A stretch of DNA of 64,000 nt from Cellulomonas sp. JH27-2 (GCF_014837175.1 NZ_JACYFR010000002.1:620001-684000); one strand, 5' to 3'. Numbered from the stretch's first letter, positions 52,137-60,557 are shown. Made by a program: numbers and translations. Notes: generated by a model from the letters alone, not told the origin.

Positions 52137-52741
52137 TCGGACGCGGCCGAGACGGCCCGGCTCTCGCGGGCCTGCCGCCGACGGGCGATCAGGTCCTCCA
52201 GGCCCCGCGGCCCCCGCCCACGGCCCGGAGCGGCCGCAGCCGCGCCCTGCTCGTGCGCGAGCCGGCGCTGCAACGCCGACGTCGTCACGACGCGGTGCGC
52301 GGCGGCCGGCGCGAAGCCGAGTCGCGCCAGGAAGCGCTGCATCCCCCGCGAGCCCGGCAGGGGCATCGCGTAGACGTCGTTCGCGCCGGCCGCGTCGGCC
52401 TCCTGCGCAGCGACGGACAGGAGCTGGTGGCCGAGCCCGCGGCGGCGCGCGTCAGGGGCGACGTAGACGGCCTCGAGGTTGAGGTTCGTGACGTCGGAGA
52501 ACAGGCTGGGACCCACCAGCCGGGCGAGCAGCATCCCCGCCACCTCCCCGTCGACCGTGCCGACCAGGACCACGCCGCCGGACACCGTCAGGAGCGCGCC
52601 CAGCTGGTCCCGCAGCCGGGCGCGGTCGTCCGTGCAGAGCTGCGCCCCCACCGCCGACTCCGCTCGAGCGGCCAGGCAGAGGTCGACGACGGCGTCGAGA
52701 TCGGCAGGCGCAGCGGTGCGAACCTGGATTCCTGGGCGCAC
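52052..52741 (-). CDS. GNAT-family N-acetyltransferase
   Basis: A 229-residue protein with a GNAT domain at about 5-150. LNLEAVYVAPDARRRGLGHQ is motif A with the R-x-x-G-x-G acetyl-CoA loop; ANDVYAMPLPGSRGMQRFLA and RLGFAPAAAHRV are motif B. Residues 160-229 are a basic, Ala/Arg/Ser-rich tail, the last 28 of which are encoded opposite the thioesterase gene (85-bp tail overlap). GTG 52741 is chosen because GGAGG sits seven bases before it. The longer frame from 52795 lacks such a site. Substrate unknown. Confidence 0.82.
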   Translation of the reverse strand: MRPGIQVRTAAPADLDAVVDLCLAARAESAVGAQLCTDDRARLRDQLGALLTVSGGVVLVGTVDGEVAGMLLARLVGPSLFSDVTNLNLEAVYVAPDARRRGLGHQLLSVAAQEADAAGANDVYAMPLPGSRGMQRFLARLGFAPAAAHRVVTTSALQRRLAHEQGAAAAAPGRGRGPRGLEDLIARRRQARESRAVSAASDQGVASITMQVNRAVQTRRPSSSSTTTW

Positions 52742-52975
52742 GAGCAACCTCCAGACGGAACGAGGGGGGTCATCCGATCGGGGTGACACCCCCACTGCCC
52801 TCGGTGGCGTCGAGACCGATCATGGACCTCCCGAGACGCGTTTGCCTAGTCCTGCGCAACGTTTAGGCACCGCTTGGGCGACGAAAACTGGACAACCGAC
52901 CGAATTCCCGGCGACCGCAGATGACGTTGGTCCCGTCCGCGGGCGAACTCGACCCGGCTCGGCCAGACTCACGGG
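52742..52975. other. Divergent intergenic region, 234 bp
   Basis: The gap between the acetyltransferase and the EEP hydrolase must hold promoters for both. It has one weak symmetric element, TGCCTA (52843-52848) and TAGGCA (52864-52869), with centres two helical turns apart. That spacing would suit a dimeric DNA-binding protein. No gene, RNA motif or terminator is visible. Confidence 0.4.
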
Positions 52976-53737
52976 ATGCGGCTGGCCACGTTCAACGTCC
53001 TGCACGGGCGGTCACCGGTGGACGGACGCGTCGCCCTCGACAGGTTCGCGGCGGCCGTCGCGGCGCTCGATGCGGACGTCCTCGCTCTTCAGGAGGTCGA
53101 CCTGGGGCAGCCCCGATCGGGCCGGGCGGACCTGACCCAGATCGCGGCCGACGCCATGGGCGCCCGCGACCACCGGTTCGTCGCCACGCTGCACGGGCCG
53201 CCCGGCGTGTGGTGGTCACCCCGCCGGCCGCCCACGGGCTGGGCCTACGGCATCGCGCTGCTGTCCCGGTTCCCCGTCGACGAGTGGCGCGTCGTCAACC
53301 TGCCCCGCAGGGCCCCGCTCACCTGGGTGCCGCACGCCCGACGGTGGACCTCGAAGCTCGTGCGCGACGAGCCACGGGCTGCGATCGCGGCCGTCGTGCG
53401 GTGTCCGGAGGGGCTCCTGACGGTCGCCGGCACGCACGTGTCGTACCTGCGGGGCTGGAACACCCACCAGCTCGCCCTCGTCCTGGACGGCTTGCGTGAC
53501 CTCCCGCGTCCGCTGGCGCTGCTGGGCGACCTCAACATGCTCCCCGACCTGGCTGCGGCGACGACGGGCATGCGCGCGCTCGCGTCGGCGCTCACCTATC
53601 CCGTCGCGGACCCGGTCAGGCAGATCGACCACGTGCTCGCCGAGGGTGCGCTGCGCGCCACCGCGCCCGCCCGGTCCGTCGACACGGGTCTGTCCGACCA
53701 CCGGGCGCTCGTCGTGGACGTCACCCTCGACGGGTGA
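52976..53737 (+). CDS. Endonuclease/exonuclease/phosphatase (EEP) family hydrolase
   Basis: A 253-residue metal-dependent phosphodiesterase-fold enzyme. All EEP motifs are present: RLATFNVLHG (Asn), VLALQEVDLG (catalytic Glu), GTHVSYLRG, LLGDLNMLPD (Asp-x-Asn), IDHVL and LSDHRALVVDV (catalytic Asp-His). There is no signal peptide, so it is cytoplasmic. Substrates in the family range from DNA to lipid head groups and cannot be chosen here. It lies alone on the plus strand, 11 bp from the convergent pdtaR gene. Confidence 0.9.
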   Translation: MRLATFNVLHGRSPVDGRVALDRFAAAVAALDADVLALQEVDLGQPRSGRADLTQIAADAMGARDHRFVATLHGPPGVWWSPRRPPTGWAYGIALLSRFPVDEWRVVNLPRRAPLTWVPHARRWTSKLVRDEPRAAIAAVVRCPEGLLTVAGTHVSYLRGWNTHQLALVLDGLRDLPRPLALLGDLNMLPDLAAATTGMRALASALTYPVADPVRQIDHVLAEGALRATAPARSVDTGLSDHRALVVDVTLDG

Positions 53738-53748
53738 CGCCGGCGACG

Positions 53749-54429
53749 TCAGGCCGCGCCGCCGCCGACCTGCTCGATCACGGCGTCCGCGACCTCGCGC
53801 ATGGTGAGACGGCGGTCCATCGACGTCTTCTGGATCCAGCGGAACGACTCGGGCTCGGACAGGCCCATCTTCGACATGAGCAGGCCCTTGGCCCGGTCGA
53901 CGCGCTTGCGAGTCTCGAAGCGGTCCGCCATGTCGGCGACCTCGGCCTCGAGGGCCGTGATCTGCGCGTAGCGCGAGATCGCGATCTCGACGGCCGGCAG
54001 AAGGTCCGCCGGGCTGAACGGCTTGACGACGTAGGCCATCGCCCCGGCGTCGCGGGCTCGCTCGACGAGCTCGGTCTGCGAGAACGCCGTGAGCAGCACG
54101 ACGGGGGCGAGGTGGTCCTTGCCGATCCGCTCGGCAGCCGAGATCCCGTCGAGGACGGGCATCTTGACGTCCATGACCACGACGTCGGGCTTCAGCTCCG
54201 TGGCCAGCGCCACGGCCTGCTCGCCGTCGCCCGCCTCGCCGACCACGTCGAAGCCGGCGTCGCGCAGCGTCTCGACGACGTCCATGCGGATGAGCGCCTC
54301 GTCCTCGGCGACGACGGCGCGTCGGGCCGGACGAGAGGCAGGTGCCGACTCGGCCTCGACGTTCTCACCAGCAGTGGTGAAGTCGATGTCATCGGCGGGG
54401 GCGGCGGGGGCGTCCTTGGTCACGGCCAC
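53749..54429 (-). CDS. pdtaR: ANTAR-domain response regulator, PdtaR-like
   Basis: A response regulator that acts on RNA, by antitermination. Receiver domain at about 35-155: acidic pair E42-D43 (VVAEDEALIR), phospho-acceptor D87 (VVVMDVKMP), T/S switch (VLLTAFSQ) and K136 (YVVKPFS). The C-terminal ANTAR domain (about 165-222) contains the hallmark RFETRKRVDRAKGLLM and FRWIQKTSMDRRLTMREVAD. An N-terminal 34-residue acidic tail precedes the receiver. No kinase lies next to it, as in actinobacteria where PdtaS is elsewhere. In M. tuberculosis PdtaS-PdtaR responds to nitric oxide and copper. The start may be GTG 54429 or GTG 54423. Confidence 0.94.
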   Translation of the reverse strand: MAVTKDAPAAPADDIDFTTAGENVEAESAPASRPARRAVVAEDEALIRMDVVETLRDAGFDVVGEAGDGEQAVALATELKPDVVVMDVKMPVLDGISAAERIGKDHLAPVVLLTAFSQTELVERARDAGAMAYVVKPFSPADLLPAVEIAISRYAQITALEAEVADMADRFETRKRVDRAKGLLMSKMGLSEPESFRWIQKTSMDRRLTMREVADAVIEQVGGGAA

Positions 54430-54518
54430 AGCCTAGCCGTGCCAGGCCCCGCAGCAGCAGGGGTTTCGCTGTGAGGGCAGGCACACGCACCCTGCGCACC
54501 GCACTATGCTTGCCGCTG

Positions 54519-54592
54519 GCCCCGATAGCCCAACCGGCAGAGGCGTTCGGCTCAAACCCGATCCAGTGTGGGTTCGAATCCCACTCGGGGCA
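54519..54592 (+). tRNA. tRNA with CAA anticodon (Leu by code) and class I architecture
   Basis: Acceptor GCCCCGA (54519-54525) pairs fully with TCGGGGC (54585-54591), with discriminator A 54592. D-stem GCC/GGC has GG in its loop (54536-54537), and the T-arm is GTGGG-TTCGAAT-CCCAC (54568-54584). The anticodon loop is CTCAAAC (54551-54557), giving anticodon CAA. The variable loop is only five bases (54563-54567). Bacterial tRNA-Leu is normally class II with a long variable arm, so this is unusual. The first anticodon-stem pair is T-T (54546/54562). CCA is not encoded. Similar actinobacterial genes are, as I recall, usually annotated tRNA-Leu. Confidence 0.85.
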
Positions 54593-54737
54593 CCGCGAAG
54601 ATGCAGGTCGACGAGCCGCAACCGCCCGGCCGACCCGTCACGCCCGAGCCGCAGAACACCCGTCCGTCCCCGACCCGACGACCGCCGTCCGATCCCACCG
54701 TGGACGCTCGGCACCGACCGGTCCCCCACGTGAAAGC

Positions 54738-55664
54738 ATGCCGCCCATGACGGTCTCCTCCCACTCGACGCGCACGCGCGCCAGCCGCTTCGTCAAGCAG
54801 CGGCTGGGCCGCCGTTTCCCCCGCTCGATCGGCCCCGGCCGCTACCAGCACCTGCTCGAGCGCTTCGAGGTCAGCGAGGACCTCATCATGCGCCCGGACG
54901 GCTCCGTGCCGCTCGTCTGGTGGGACAACCACGTCAACTTCGGCGACCTTCTCTCGCCCTGGCTCCTCGCCAAGATGACCGGTCGCACGGTCGTCCAGGC
55001 CGAGGAAGGCGAGCACGCCTACGTGGCGGTCGGCTCGATCCTGGGCCGCGCCAACGACCGTTCGGTCGTGTGGGGCACCGGGTCGTTCGGCACCGAGTCG
55101 GCGGCACGCGTCGCGAAGGGTGCCCGCTACACCGCCGTCCGCGGGCCGCTCACCCGCGCCAAGATCCTGCACGCGAAGGGCCGCTGCCCCGCGGTGTACG
55201 GCGACCCGGCGCTCCTCGCCCCGCTCTACCACCTGCCATCGATCAAGCCCACCTACGAGGTGGGCGTCATCGTGCGCTGGGCCGAGCGTTCCTGGGCGGA
55301 GGCCGAGGTCGGCCCCGGCGTGCGCGTCATCGACTACGGCTCGGGCGACATCGAGCGTGTCATCGACGAGATGCTGACCTGCAAGCGCATCGTCACCTCG
55401 TCGCTGCACGGCCTCATCGTGTCCGACGCCTACGGGATCCCGAGCGCGTGGCTCGCGTCCGGCACGCCCCGTGGCGGCGAGTTCAAGTTCCACGACTACT
55501 TCGCCTCGGTGCGCAAGCACCGCTACCCGGTGACCTTCAACCCGGCGGCCCAGCCGCTCACGGTCGACGTCCTGCGCGAGACCTTCGACTTCGACGCACG
55601 ACCGATCACGTTCGACTACGGCAAGCTCCTCAAGGCCGCGCCCTTCCTGCGCAAGAAGCGCTGA
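54738..55664 (+). CDS. Polysaccharide pyruvyl transferase family protein
   Basis: A 308-residue cytoplasmic enzyme of the ketal-pyruvyl transferase fold (PF04230 type). PLVWWDNHVNFGDLLSPWLL is the N-terminal signature, VRGPLTRAKILHAKGRCPAV the central one. RIVTSSLHGLIVSDAYGIPS, with the conserved Ser-Leu-His-Gly, marks the nucleotide-sugar end. The fold adds pyruvate to a sugar of a cell-wall or exopolysaccharide. The donor, phosphoenolpyruvate, and the acceptor are inferred from the family. No other polysaccharide genes are nearby. ATG 54738 or ATG 54747 could start it; 145 bp separate it from the tRNA. Confidence 0.85.
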   Translation: MPPMTVSSHSTRTRASRFVKQRLGRRFPRSIGPGRYQHLLERFEVSEDLIMRPDGSVPLVWWDNHVNFGDLLSPWLLAKMTGRTVVQAEEGEHAYVAVGSILGRANDRSVVWGTGSFGTESAARVAKGARYTAVRGPLTRAKILHAKGRCPAVYGDPALLAPLYHLPSIKPTYEVGVIVRWAERSWAEAEVGPGVRVIDYGSGDIERVIDEMLTCKRIVTSSLHGLIVSDAYGIPSAWLASGTPRGGEFKFHDYFASVRKHRYPVTFNPAAQPLTVDVLRETFDFDARPITFDYGKLLKAAPFLRKKR

Positions 55665-55735
55665 GGCTGCCCCCACGAGCACCGCAGGGCGATGCGTCTC
55701 GCGGACGCCGAGCAGCACCGCCTCAGGACCACGTG

Positions 55736-56440
55736 TCAGGCTGACCGGCCGTCATGGATCGCTGTCGCCCGCCGCAGGTCCGACCGGGTGAACCCGTAGA
55801 GACCCGGTCGCTTGTCGGGTGTGTGGAAGTACTTCCAGGCGTACGCGTCTGCGACGTTCTCGGACCTTCCGGAGGCGACGAGCGCTCGCTTGTCGTGGCA
55901 CCTCCTGTCGATCACGCGGTGGGCGACCTCGTGCAGCGTCACCCCCTGCACGTGCGCCCGCTGCCACCCTGGACCGCTGTAACGACCCGACTCGGTCAGC
56001 TCGATGAAGTCGTTGCCGGGTCGATGGCAGCCGTAGAGATAGAACGAGCCGTTGATCATCCCGCTCGGGCGTCGGCCGCAGAGCGTCGTGTTGGTGTAGC
56101 GGACCTTGACGCCGTGGGCGGCCGCCAGCCGGTCGGCGTAGTAGCCGCCGTTGGAGACAGCCGCTCTCGGCACCCATCCGGTGCGCAGCCTTACCCATGC
56201 CCTCGCCTTGGCGGTGACTGTGACCGCGGTCCCGATGCGGACCGTGCCGGTTGTTCGAGCCGCTGACGACGCCGACGCCCGGACCGCTGTGGTCGCGACC
56301 ATGTACCGCGTCGTCGTCGACGCCGCTGCGGCCGGCGAGGCCTGCACCCCCATCCCCAGCACCCCCAGCACGACCGCCAGGCACAGCGCCACCGCTGCTC
56401 GGGCGTGGTGTGTGCGCGACGTCGTCGGGGCGGTAGACAT
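55736..56440 (-). CDS. Secreted protein with SH3-like domain and HExxH metallopeptidase motif
   Basis: A 234-residue secreted protein. The signal peptide (1-40) has a hydrophobic core ALCLAVVLGVLGMGV and an Ala-x-Ala cleavage site at about 38-40. Residues 44-95 resemble a bacterial SH3 domain (ATTAVRASASSAARTTGTVR, WVRLRTGWVP), which binds cell-wall peptides. Then comes VTLHEVAHRVIDRRC with H170-E171-x-x-H174, and SENVADAYAWKYFH with E194 and D198 as possible third ligand and helper residues, as in gluzincins. Cys121, Cys138 and Cys181 could form a disulphide. It is probably a cell-wall-associated zinc peptidase, not assignable to a known family. ATG 56440 has AGGA upstream. Confidence 0.75.
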   Translation of the reverse strand: MSTAPTTSRTHHARAAVALCLAVVLGVLGMGVQASPAAAASTTTRYMVATTAVRASASSAARTTGTVRIGTAVTVTAKARAWVRLRTGWVPRAAVSNGGYYADRLAAAHGVKVRYTNTTLCGRRPSGMINGSFYLYGCHRPGNDFIELTESGRYSGPGWQRAHVQGVTLHEVAHRVIDRRCHDKRALVASGRSENVADAYAWKYFHTPDKRPGLYGFTRSDLRRATAIHDGRSA

Positions 56441-56539
56441 GGCGTGTCCTGGTCTCGGGAGCGGGTGATCTGCTCATTCGACCGTAGGTGCCGTGAGGGC
56501 AGGAATCATGGGACGGACGTCCCGTCACCTCCCGGTGGA

Positions 56540-56938
56540 CTACAGGTCAGCCGCGGCGCAGTCGCCGCACGTGCCGAACAGCTCGACCGTGTGCGTGACG
56601 TCGACGAAACCGTGCTGACGGGCGACCGACGCGACGAACTCCTCGATGTCCGGCCCCTGCACCTCGACGGTCCGGCCGCAGGACCGGCACACGATGTGAT
56701 GGTGGTGCGCGTCGCGCTCGCACCGGCGGAACAGCGACTCGCCGCCCTCGGTCCGCAGCACGTCGAAGTCGCCGCTCTCCGCCATGGCGTTCAGCGTCCG
56801 GTACACGGTGGCGAGGCCGATCTCCTCGCCCCGGTCCTGCAGGAGGGCGTGGATCTGCTGGGCGCTGCGGAAGTCGTCGAGGTCGTCCATGAGCGCACCG
56901 ACCGCCAGGCGCTGGCGTGTCACACGCTGACCGATCAT
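56540..56938 (-). CDS. zur: Fur-family zinc uptake regulator (Zur/FurB)
   Basis: A 132-residue Fur-family repressor. The winged helix (about 1-75) includes FRSAQQIHALLQDRGEEIGL and ATVYRTLNAMAESGDFDVLR (recognition helix). The dimerisation domain has HHHHIVCRSCGRTVEVQG with C84 and C87, and ELFGTCGDC with C124 and C127, the structural zinc site. H78-H81 provide regulatory ligands. Sequence and Cys placement fit Zur rather than iron Fur. It lies 71 bp downstream of the hexapeptide gene, itself behind a Zur-box-like site. ATG 56938 follows GGGAGG. Confidence 0.9.
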   Translation of the reverse strand: MIGQRVTRQRLAVGALMDDLDDFRSAQQIHALLQDRGEEIGLATVYRTLNAMAESGDFDVLRTEGGESLFRRCERDAHHHHIVCRSCGRTVEVQGPDIEEFVASVARQHGFVDVTHTVELFGTCGDCAAADL

Positions 56939-57009
56939 CGAGTCCTCCCGAGGTCGACGCCTCGCGTCGGGCGGGGCACCGCGCCATCGTAGACGCGCAC
57001 GAGCTCCGG

Positions 57010-57426
57010 TCAGGCCGCGACGTCGTACCGGGAGCGGCGCCCGCGGCGCAGCACGCTGCCGTCGGCGACGACGAGGTCCGCGTCGACGCGCGTGCGGGGT
57101 TCGATCTCGACGTCGGTGCCGACGCGGGCTCCCCCGCCCACCTGCGAGCGGTCGCCGACCCTGGTGCCCTTGCCGAGGTGGACGTTGCGGCCGACGACCA
57201 CGTCGGCACCCACCACGACGTCCCGATCGATCCAGCTCCCAGCGCCGATCGTCGTGCGCGGCCCGACGTGGGCCCCGGCCTCCACGTACGCCGTCAGGGC
57301 GACGGTGGCGTCCGGGTGCACGACGGCCTGGGGTGAGACGAGCCCGCCGCCGTTGCGGTGCCGGACGTACCGCACCACCGCCCCGTCGTCGCCCTCGACC
57401 TCGACCTTCGATGCCAGCCGCGCCAT
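57010..57426 (-). CDS. Hexapeptide-repeat (left-handed beta-helix) protein
   Basis: A 138-residue protein whose core (about 30-125) is built of hexapeptide repeats forming a left-handed beta-helix: AVVHPDATVALTAYVEAGAH, VGPRTTIGAGSWIDRDVVVG and ADVVVGRNVHLGKGTRVGDR are successive turns. The fold is found in acyltransferases and gamma-carbonic anhydrases. The three His residues of carbonic anhydrase are not visible, so that role is unlikely; no substrate can be assigned. It starts 26 bp after a Zur-box-like sequence and directly precedes zur, which suggests a function in zinc limitation. ATG 57426 follows GAGGGAGG. Confidence 0.8.
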   Translation of the reverse strand: MARLASKVEVEGDDGAVVRYVRHRNGGGLVSPQAVVHPDATVALTAYVEAGAHVGPRTTIGAGSWIDRDVVVGADVVVGRNVHLGKGTRVGDRSQVGGGARVGTDVEIEPRTRVDADLVVADGSVLRRGRRSRYDVAA

Positions 57427-57452
57427 GCGTTCCTCCCTCGAGACGTTCTACC

Positions 57453-57467
57453 TGGAAATGGTTCTCA
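57453..57467 (-). promoter_or_regulatory. Zur-box-like site upstream of the hexapeptide gene
   Basis: TGGAAATGGTTCTCA matches the actinobacterial Zur box (TGAAAATGATTTTCA) at 12 of 15 positions and keeps its 7-1-7 symmetry. It is AT-rich against a very GC-rich background and lies 26 bp before the ATG, where a promoter is expected. The zur gene follows in the same direction. Confidence 0.6.
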
Positions 57468-57508
57468 CCGCCTCAACGAGCAAGCAGCGGCACGTGTTCC
57501 AGGTACGC

Positions 57509-57542
57509 GAGAGGGCGGGGCCCTGTCGGACCCCGCCCTCTC
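57509..57542 (-). terminator. Hairpin terminator downstream of pyk
   Basis: A perfect 12-bp stem (57509-57520 and 57531-57542) with a 10-base loop lies 32 bp past the pyk stop and 83 bp before the hexapeptide gene. It ends pyk transcription and isolates the zinc-related pair. Confidence 0.82.
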
Positions 57543-57574
57543 AGAACGGTCTCAGGCGCGCAGCCCGACCAGCG

Positions 57575-59005
57575 TCACGCGACGCGGCCGCCCGCATCGT
57601 CACCGATCTTGTGCACGACGATCGAGTTCGTCGACCCGGCGACCCCCACGGGCGCACCCGACACGACGACGACGTAGTCGCCGTCCTCCGCGAGCCCGTT
57701 GGCGCGCAGCGTCTGGTCGACCTGGTGGACCATCTCGTCCGTGCTACCGACCGACGGCACCTCGTAGGACTGCACGCCCCACGTGAGCGACAGGACGTTG
57801 CGCACGGCGTGCTCCGGCGTGAAGGCCAGCAGCGGGATGCCCGAGCGCAGGCGCGACATGCGGCGCGCCGAGTCACCGGACTGCGTGAACGTGACCAGGT
57901 ACTTCACGCCCACCGTCTCGCCGATCTCGGCGGCGGCACGCGTGATCGCCCCACCACGCGTGTGCGGCGTGGAGCCGAGCGGCGCGATGCGCTCGCGACC
58001 CATGTCCTCGGTGGCCTCGATGATCCGGGCCATCGTGCGCACGGTCTCGATCGGGTAGTCGCCGACGCTCGTCTCGCCCGAGAGCATGACCGCGTCCGCA
58101 CCGTCGAGCACGGCGTTCGCGCAGTCGGAGGTCTCGGCACGCGTCGGGCGCGGGTTGGTAGTCATCGACTCGAGGACCTGGGTGGCGACGATGACGGGCT
58201 TGGCGTTGCGGCGGGCGAGCTCGACGGCGCGCTTCTGCACCAGCGGCACCTGCTCGAGCGGCAGCTCGACGCCCAGGTCCCCTCGGGCCACCATGATGCC
58301 GTCGAACGCGGCCACGATCTCGGCCAGGTTCTCGACGGCCTGCGGCTTCTCGATCTTGGCGATGACCGGGACGACCCGGTTCTCCTCCTCCATGATCGCC
58401 CGCACGCCGTCGTAGTCGGCCGCGTTGCGGACGAAGGAGAGCGCGATGAAGTCCGCGCCCTGGCCCAGGCCCCAACGCAGGTCCGCCTCGTCCTTGTCGC
58501 TCATGGCCGGCACGGACACCGCGACGCCCGGCAGGTTCAGGCCCTTGTTGTTCGACACGGGGCCCGGCACCTCGACGCGCGTGACGACGTCGCTGCCCTC
58601 GACCGAGACGACGCGGACCAGGACCTTGCCGTCGTCGATGAGGATCGGGTCGCCGGGGCTCACGTCGCCCGTCAGGCCCTTGAACGTCGTCGAGACGCGC
58701 TCCTTGGTGCCCTCGACGTCGTCGGTGGTGATGGTGAAGGTGTCGCCGACCGCGAGGTCGTGACGACCCTCGACGAACCGGCCGAGCCGGATCTTGGGGC
58801 CCTGGAGGTCGACGAGGACGGCGACGGAACGACCCGAGGCCTTGGCCGCGGCACGGACGTTGGCGATGACCTTCGCGTGCTCGCTGGCCTCTCCGTGGCT
58901 GCGGTTGATACGGGCGACGTCCATGCCCGCATCCACCAGGGCCTGGATCTGCTCGAGGGACTCGGTGGCAGGACCAAGGGTGCAGACGATCTTTGCTCTA
59001 CGCAT
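57575..59005 (-). CDS. pyk: Pyruvate kinase
   Basis: Makes ATP and pyruvate from phosphoenolpyruvate, the last step of glycolysis. It has 476 residues from ATG 59005, where RRAKIVCTLGPATE is the typical start. DVARINRSHG keeps the key Arg, Asn, Ser of the active site, with Arg where Phe or Leu is usual. VAVLVDLQGPKIRLG opens the B domain, IAKIEKPQAVENL has the catalytic Lys and Mg site, and MVARGDLGVELPLEQVP follows. The C domain contains VTFTQSGDSARRMSRLRSGI, the allosteric site. The hairpin at 57509-57542 ends the transcript. Confidence 0.97.
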   Translation of the reverse strand: MRRAKIVCTLGPATESLEQIQALVDAGMDVARINRSHGEASEHAKVIANVRAAAKASGRSVAVLVDLQGPKIRLGRFVEGRHDLAVGDTFTITTDDVEGTKERVSTTFKGLTGDVSPGDPILIDDGKVLVRVVSVEGSDVVTRVEVPGPVSNNKGLNLPGVAVSVPAMSDKDEADLRWGLGQGADFIALSFVRNAADYDGVRAIMEEENRVVPVIAKIEKPQAVENLAEIVAAFDGIMVARGDLGVELPLEQVPLVQKRAVELARRNAKPVIVATQVLESMTTNPRPTRAETSDCANAVLDGADAVMLSGETSVGDYPIETVRTMARIIEATEDMGRERIAPLGSTPHTRGGAITRAAAEIGETVGVKYLVTFTQSGDSARRMSRLRSGIPLLAFTPEHAVRNVLSLTWGVQSYEVPSVGSTDEMVHQVDQTLRANGLAEDGDYVVVVSGAPVGVAGSTNSIVVHKIGDDAGGRVA

Positions 59006-59096
59006 GAAAGCGAGCCTATGCCTTTCGGGTTCTGTTGGTCGGCCCGAACGTCCCGTCCGACCCACTGGCCCGAGCGGTAACGACGTCCGGGAAGTG

Positions 59097-60557
59097 TCAG
59101 GGGCGCAACGCCACCGTGCTGGCGGTCACCGGGCTGGGCAGCTCGGTGGCACCGGACAGATAGGTGTCGACCGCCGCGGCCGTCGCACGGCCCTCGGCGA
59201 TCGCCCACACGACGAGCGACTGGCCGCGGCCGGCGTCACCGGCCACGAAGACGCCGGGCACCGTGGTGGCGAAGTCGTCGCCGCGAGCCACGAGGCCGCG
59301 GGACGTCAGCTCGATGCCGAGCTGGTCGGACAGCGGCGTCGTCTCCGGGCCGGTGAAGCCCATCGCGACGAGCACCAGGTCCGCGGGGATCTCACGCTGG
59401 GTCCCGGCCTGCGGGACACGGCGCCCGTCGGAGAGGTACTCCGTCGTCGCCAGGCGCAGACCCTGCACCTGGCCGTCGCCGACGAACTCGACGGTCGAGG
59501 CGAGATATTCGCGCTCACCGCCCTCGGCGTGGGACGAGGAGACCTCGAACAGGATCGGGTCCGTGGGCCACGGCTGGGCCGCGGGCCGGTCCTCCGGGGG
59601 GCGCTTGCCGATGGCCAGCGTCGTCACCGATGCCGCGCCCTGGCGCAGCGCGGTGCCCAGGCAGTCGGAGCCGGTGTCACCGCCGCCGATGATGACGACG
59701 TGCTTGCCCTCGGCCGTGATCTGGTTCTCGACGGGCTTGCCGGCGGCGACCGCGTTGGCCTGGTGCAGGTAGTCCATGGCGACGTGCACGCCGCCCAGCT
59801 CGGTGCCGGGGACGCGCAGCTCGCGCGGGACCGTCGCGCCGGTGGCGATGACGATCGCGTCGTAGCGGGCCTGCAGCTGCGCCCACGTCACGTCGCGCCC
59901 GATCTCGACGCCCGAGCGGAAGCGGGTCCCCTCGGCCGACATCTGCTCGAGCCGACGGTCGATGTGGACCTTCTCGAGCTTGAAGTCCGGCACGCCGTAG
60001 CGGAGCAGACCGCCGATCGCGTCGTCGCGCTCGTAGACGGCGACCGTGTGGCCGGCACGCGTGAGCTGCTGGGCGGCGGCCAGGCCGGCCGGGCCGGAGC
60101 CGACGACGGCCACGGTGTGGCCCGTCAGGCGCTGCGGGACCTGCGGCGTGACGAGCCCGCGGTCGAACGCCTCGTCGATGATCGAGACCTCGACGTTCTT
60201 GATCGTGACCGGCGGCTGGTTGATGCCCAGCACGCACGACGACTCGCACGGCGCCGGGCAGATCCGGCCCGTGAACTCCGGGAAGTTGTTGGTCGCGTGC
60301 AGGCGGTCGATCGCGTCGCCCCACTGCCCGCGCCACACCAGGTCGTTCCACTCGGGGATGAGGTTCCCGAGCGGGCAGCCGTTGTGGCAGAACGGGATGC
60401 CGCAGTCCATGCATCGGCCCGCCTGCTCCTTGAGGAACGGCTGGCCCTGCTCCAGGTGGGCGTGCACGTCCTTCCAGTCGCGCAGGCGCACCTCGACGGG
60501 ACGGTTGGGCGGCAGCTCGCGGTCGCGAACCTTCAGGAAGCCGCGGGGGTCAGCCAC
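59097..60557 (-). CDS. gltD: Glutamate synthase (NADPH) small subunit
   Basis: Passes electrons from NADPH to the large subunit for the glutamine-dependent synthesis of glutamate. It has 486 residues from GTG 60557. The N-terminal Cys clusters [20 protein letters not shown] (about 45-64) and [18 protein letters not shown] bind 4Fe-4S. FAD site [20 protein letters not shown] and NADPH site [20 protein letters not shown] follow, and [20 protein letters not shown] contributes to FAD binding. Start GTG 60557 has GGAGG at a good distance and overlaps the gltB stop by eight bases, coupling the two subunits. Confidence 0.97.
   Translation of the reverse strand: MADPRGFLKVRDRELPPNRPVEVRLRDWKDVHAHLEQGQPFLKEQAGRCMDCGIPFCHNGCPLGNLIPEWNDLVWRGQWGDAIDRLHATNNFPEFTGRICPAPCESSCVLGINQPPVTIKNVEVSIIDEAFDRGLVTPQVPQRLTGHTVAVVGSGPAGLAAAQQLTRAGHTVAVYERDDAIGGLLRYGVPDFKLEKVHIDRRLEQMSAEGTRFRSGVEIGRDVTWAQLQARYDAIVIATGATVPRELRVPGTELGGVHVAMDYLHQANAVAAGKPVENQITAEGKHVVIIGGGDTGSDCLGTALRQGAASVTTLAIGKRPPEDRPAAQPWPTDPILFEVSSSHAEGGEREYLASTVEFVGDGQVQGLRLATTEYLSDGRRVPQAGTQREIPADLVLVAMGFTGPETTPLSDQLGIELTSRGLVARGDDFATTVPGVFVAGDAGRGQSLVVWAIAEGRATAAAVDTYLSGATELPSPVTASTVALRP

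Noticed and set aside
52843-52869. TGCCTA/TAGGCA inverted repeat as an operator
   Set aside because: Six-base half-sites 15 bp apart are too short to distinguish from chance, so only noted in the intergenic entry.
54446-54463. CCCC...GGGG hairpin in the pdtaR upstream region as a terminator or RNA element
   Set aside because: Only four pairs around a nine-base loop, with no conserved context.
57010-57426. Gamma-carbonic anhydrase identity for the hexapeptide protein
   Set aside because: The fold is the same, but the three zinc-binding histidines of the family are not present.
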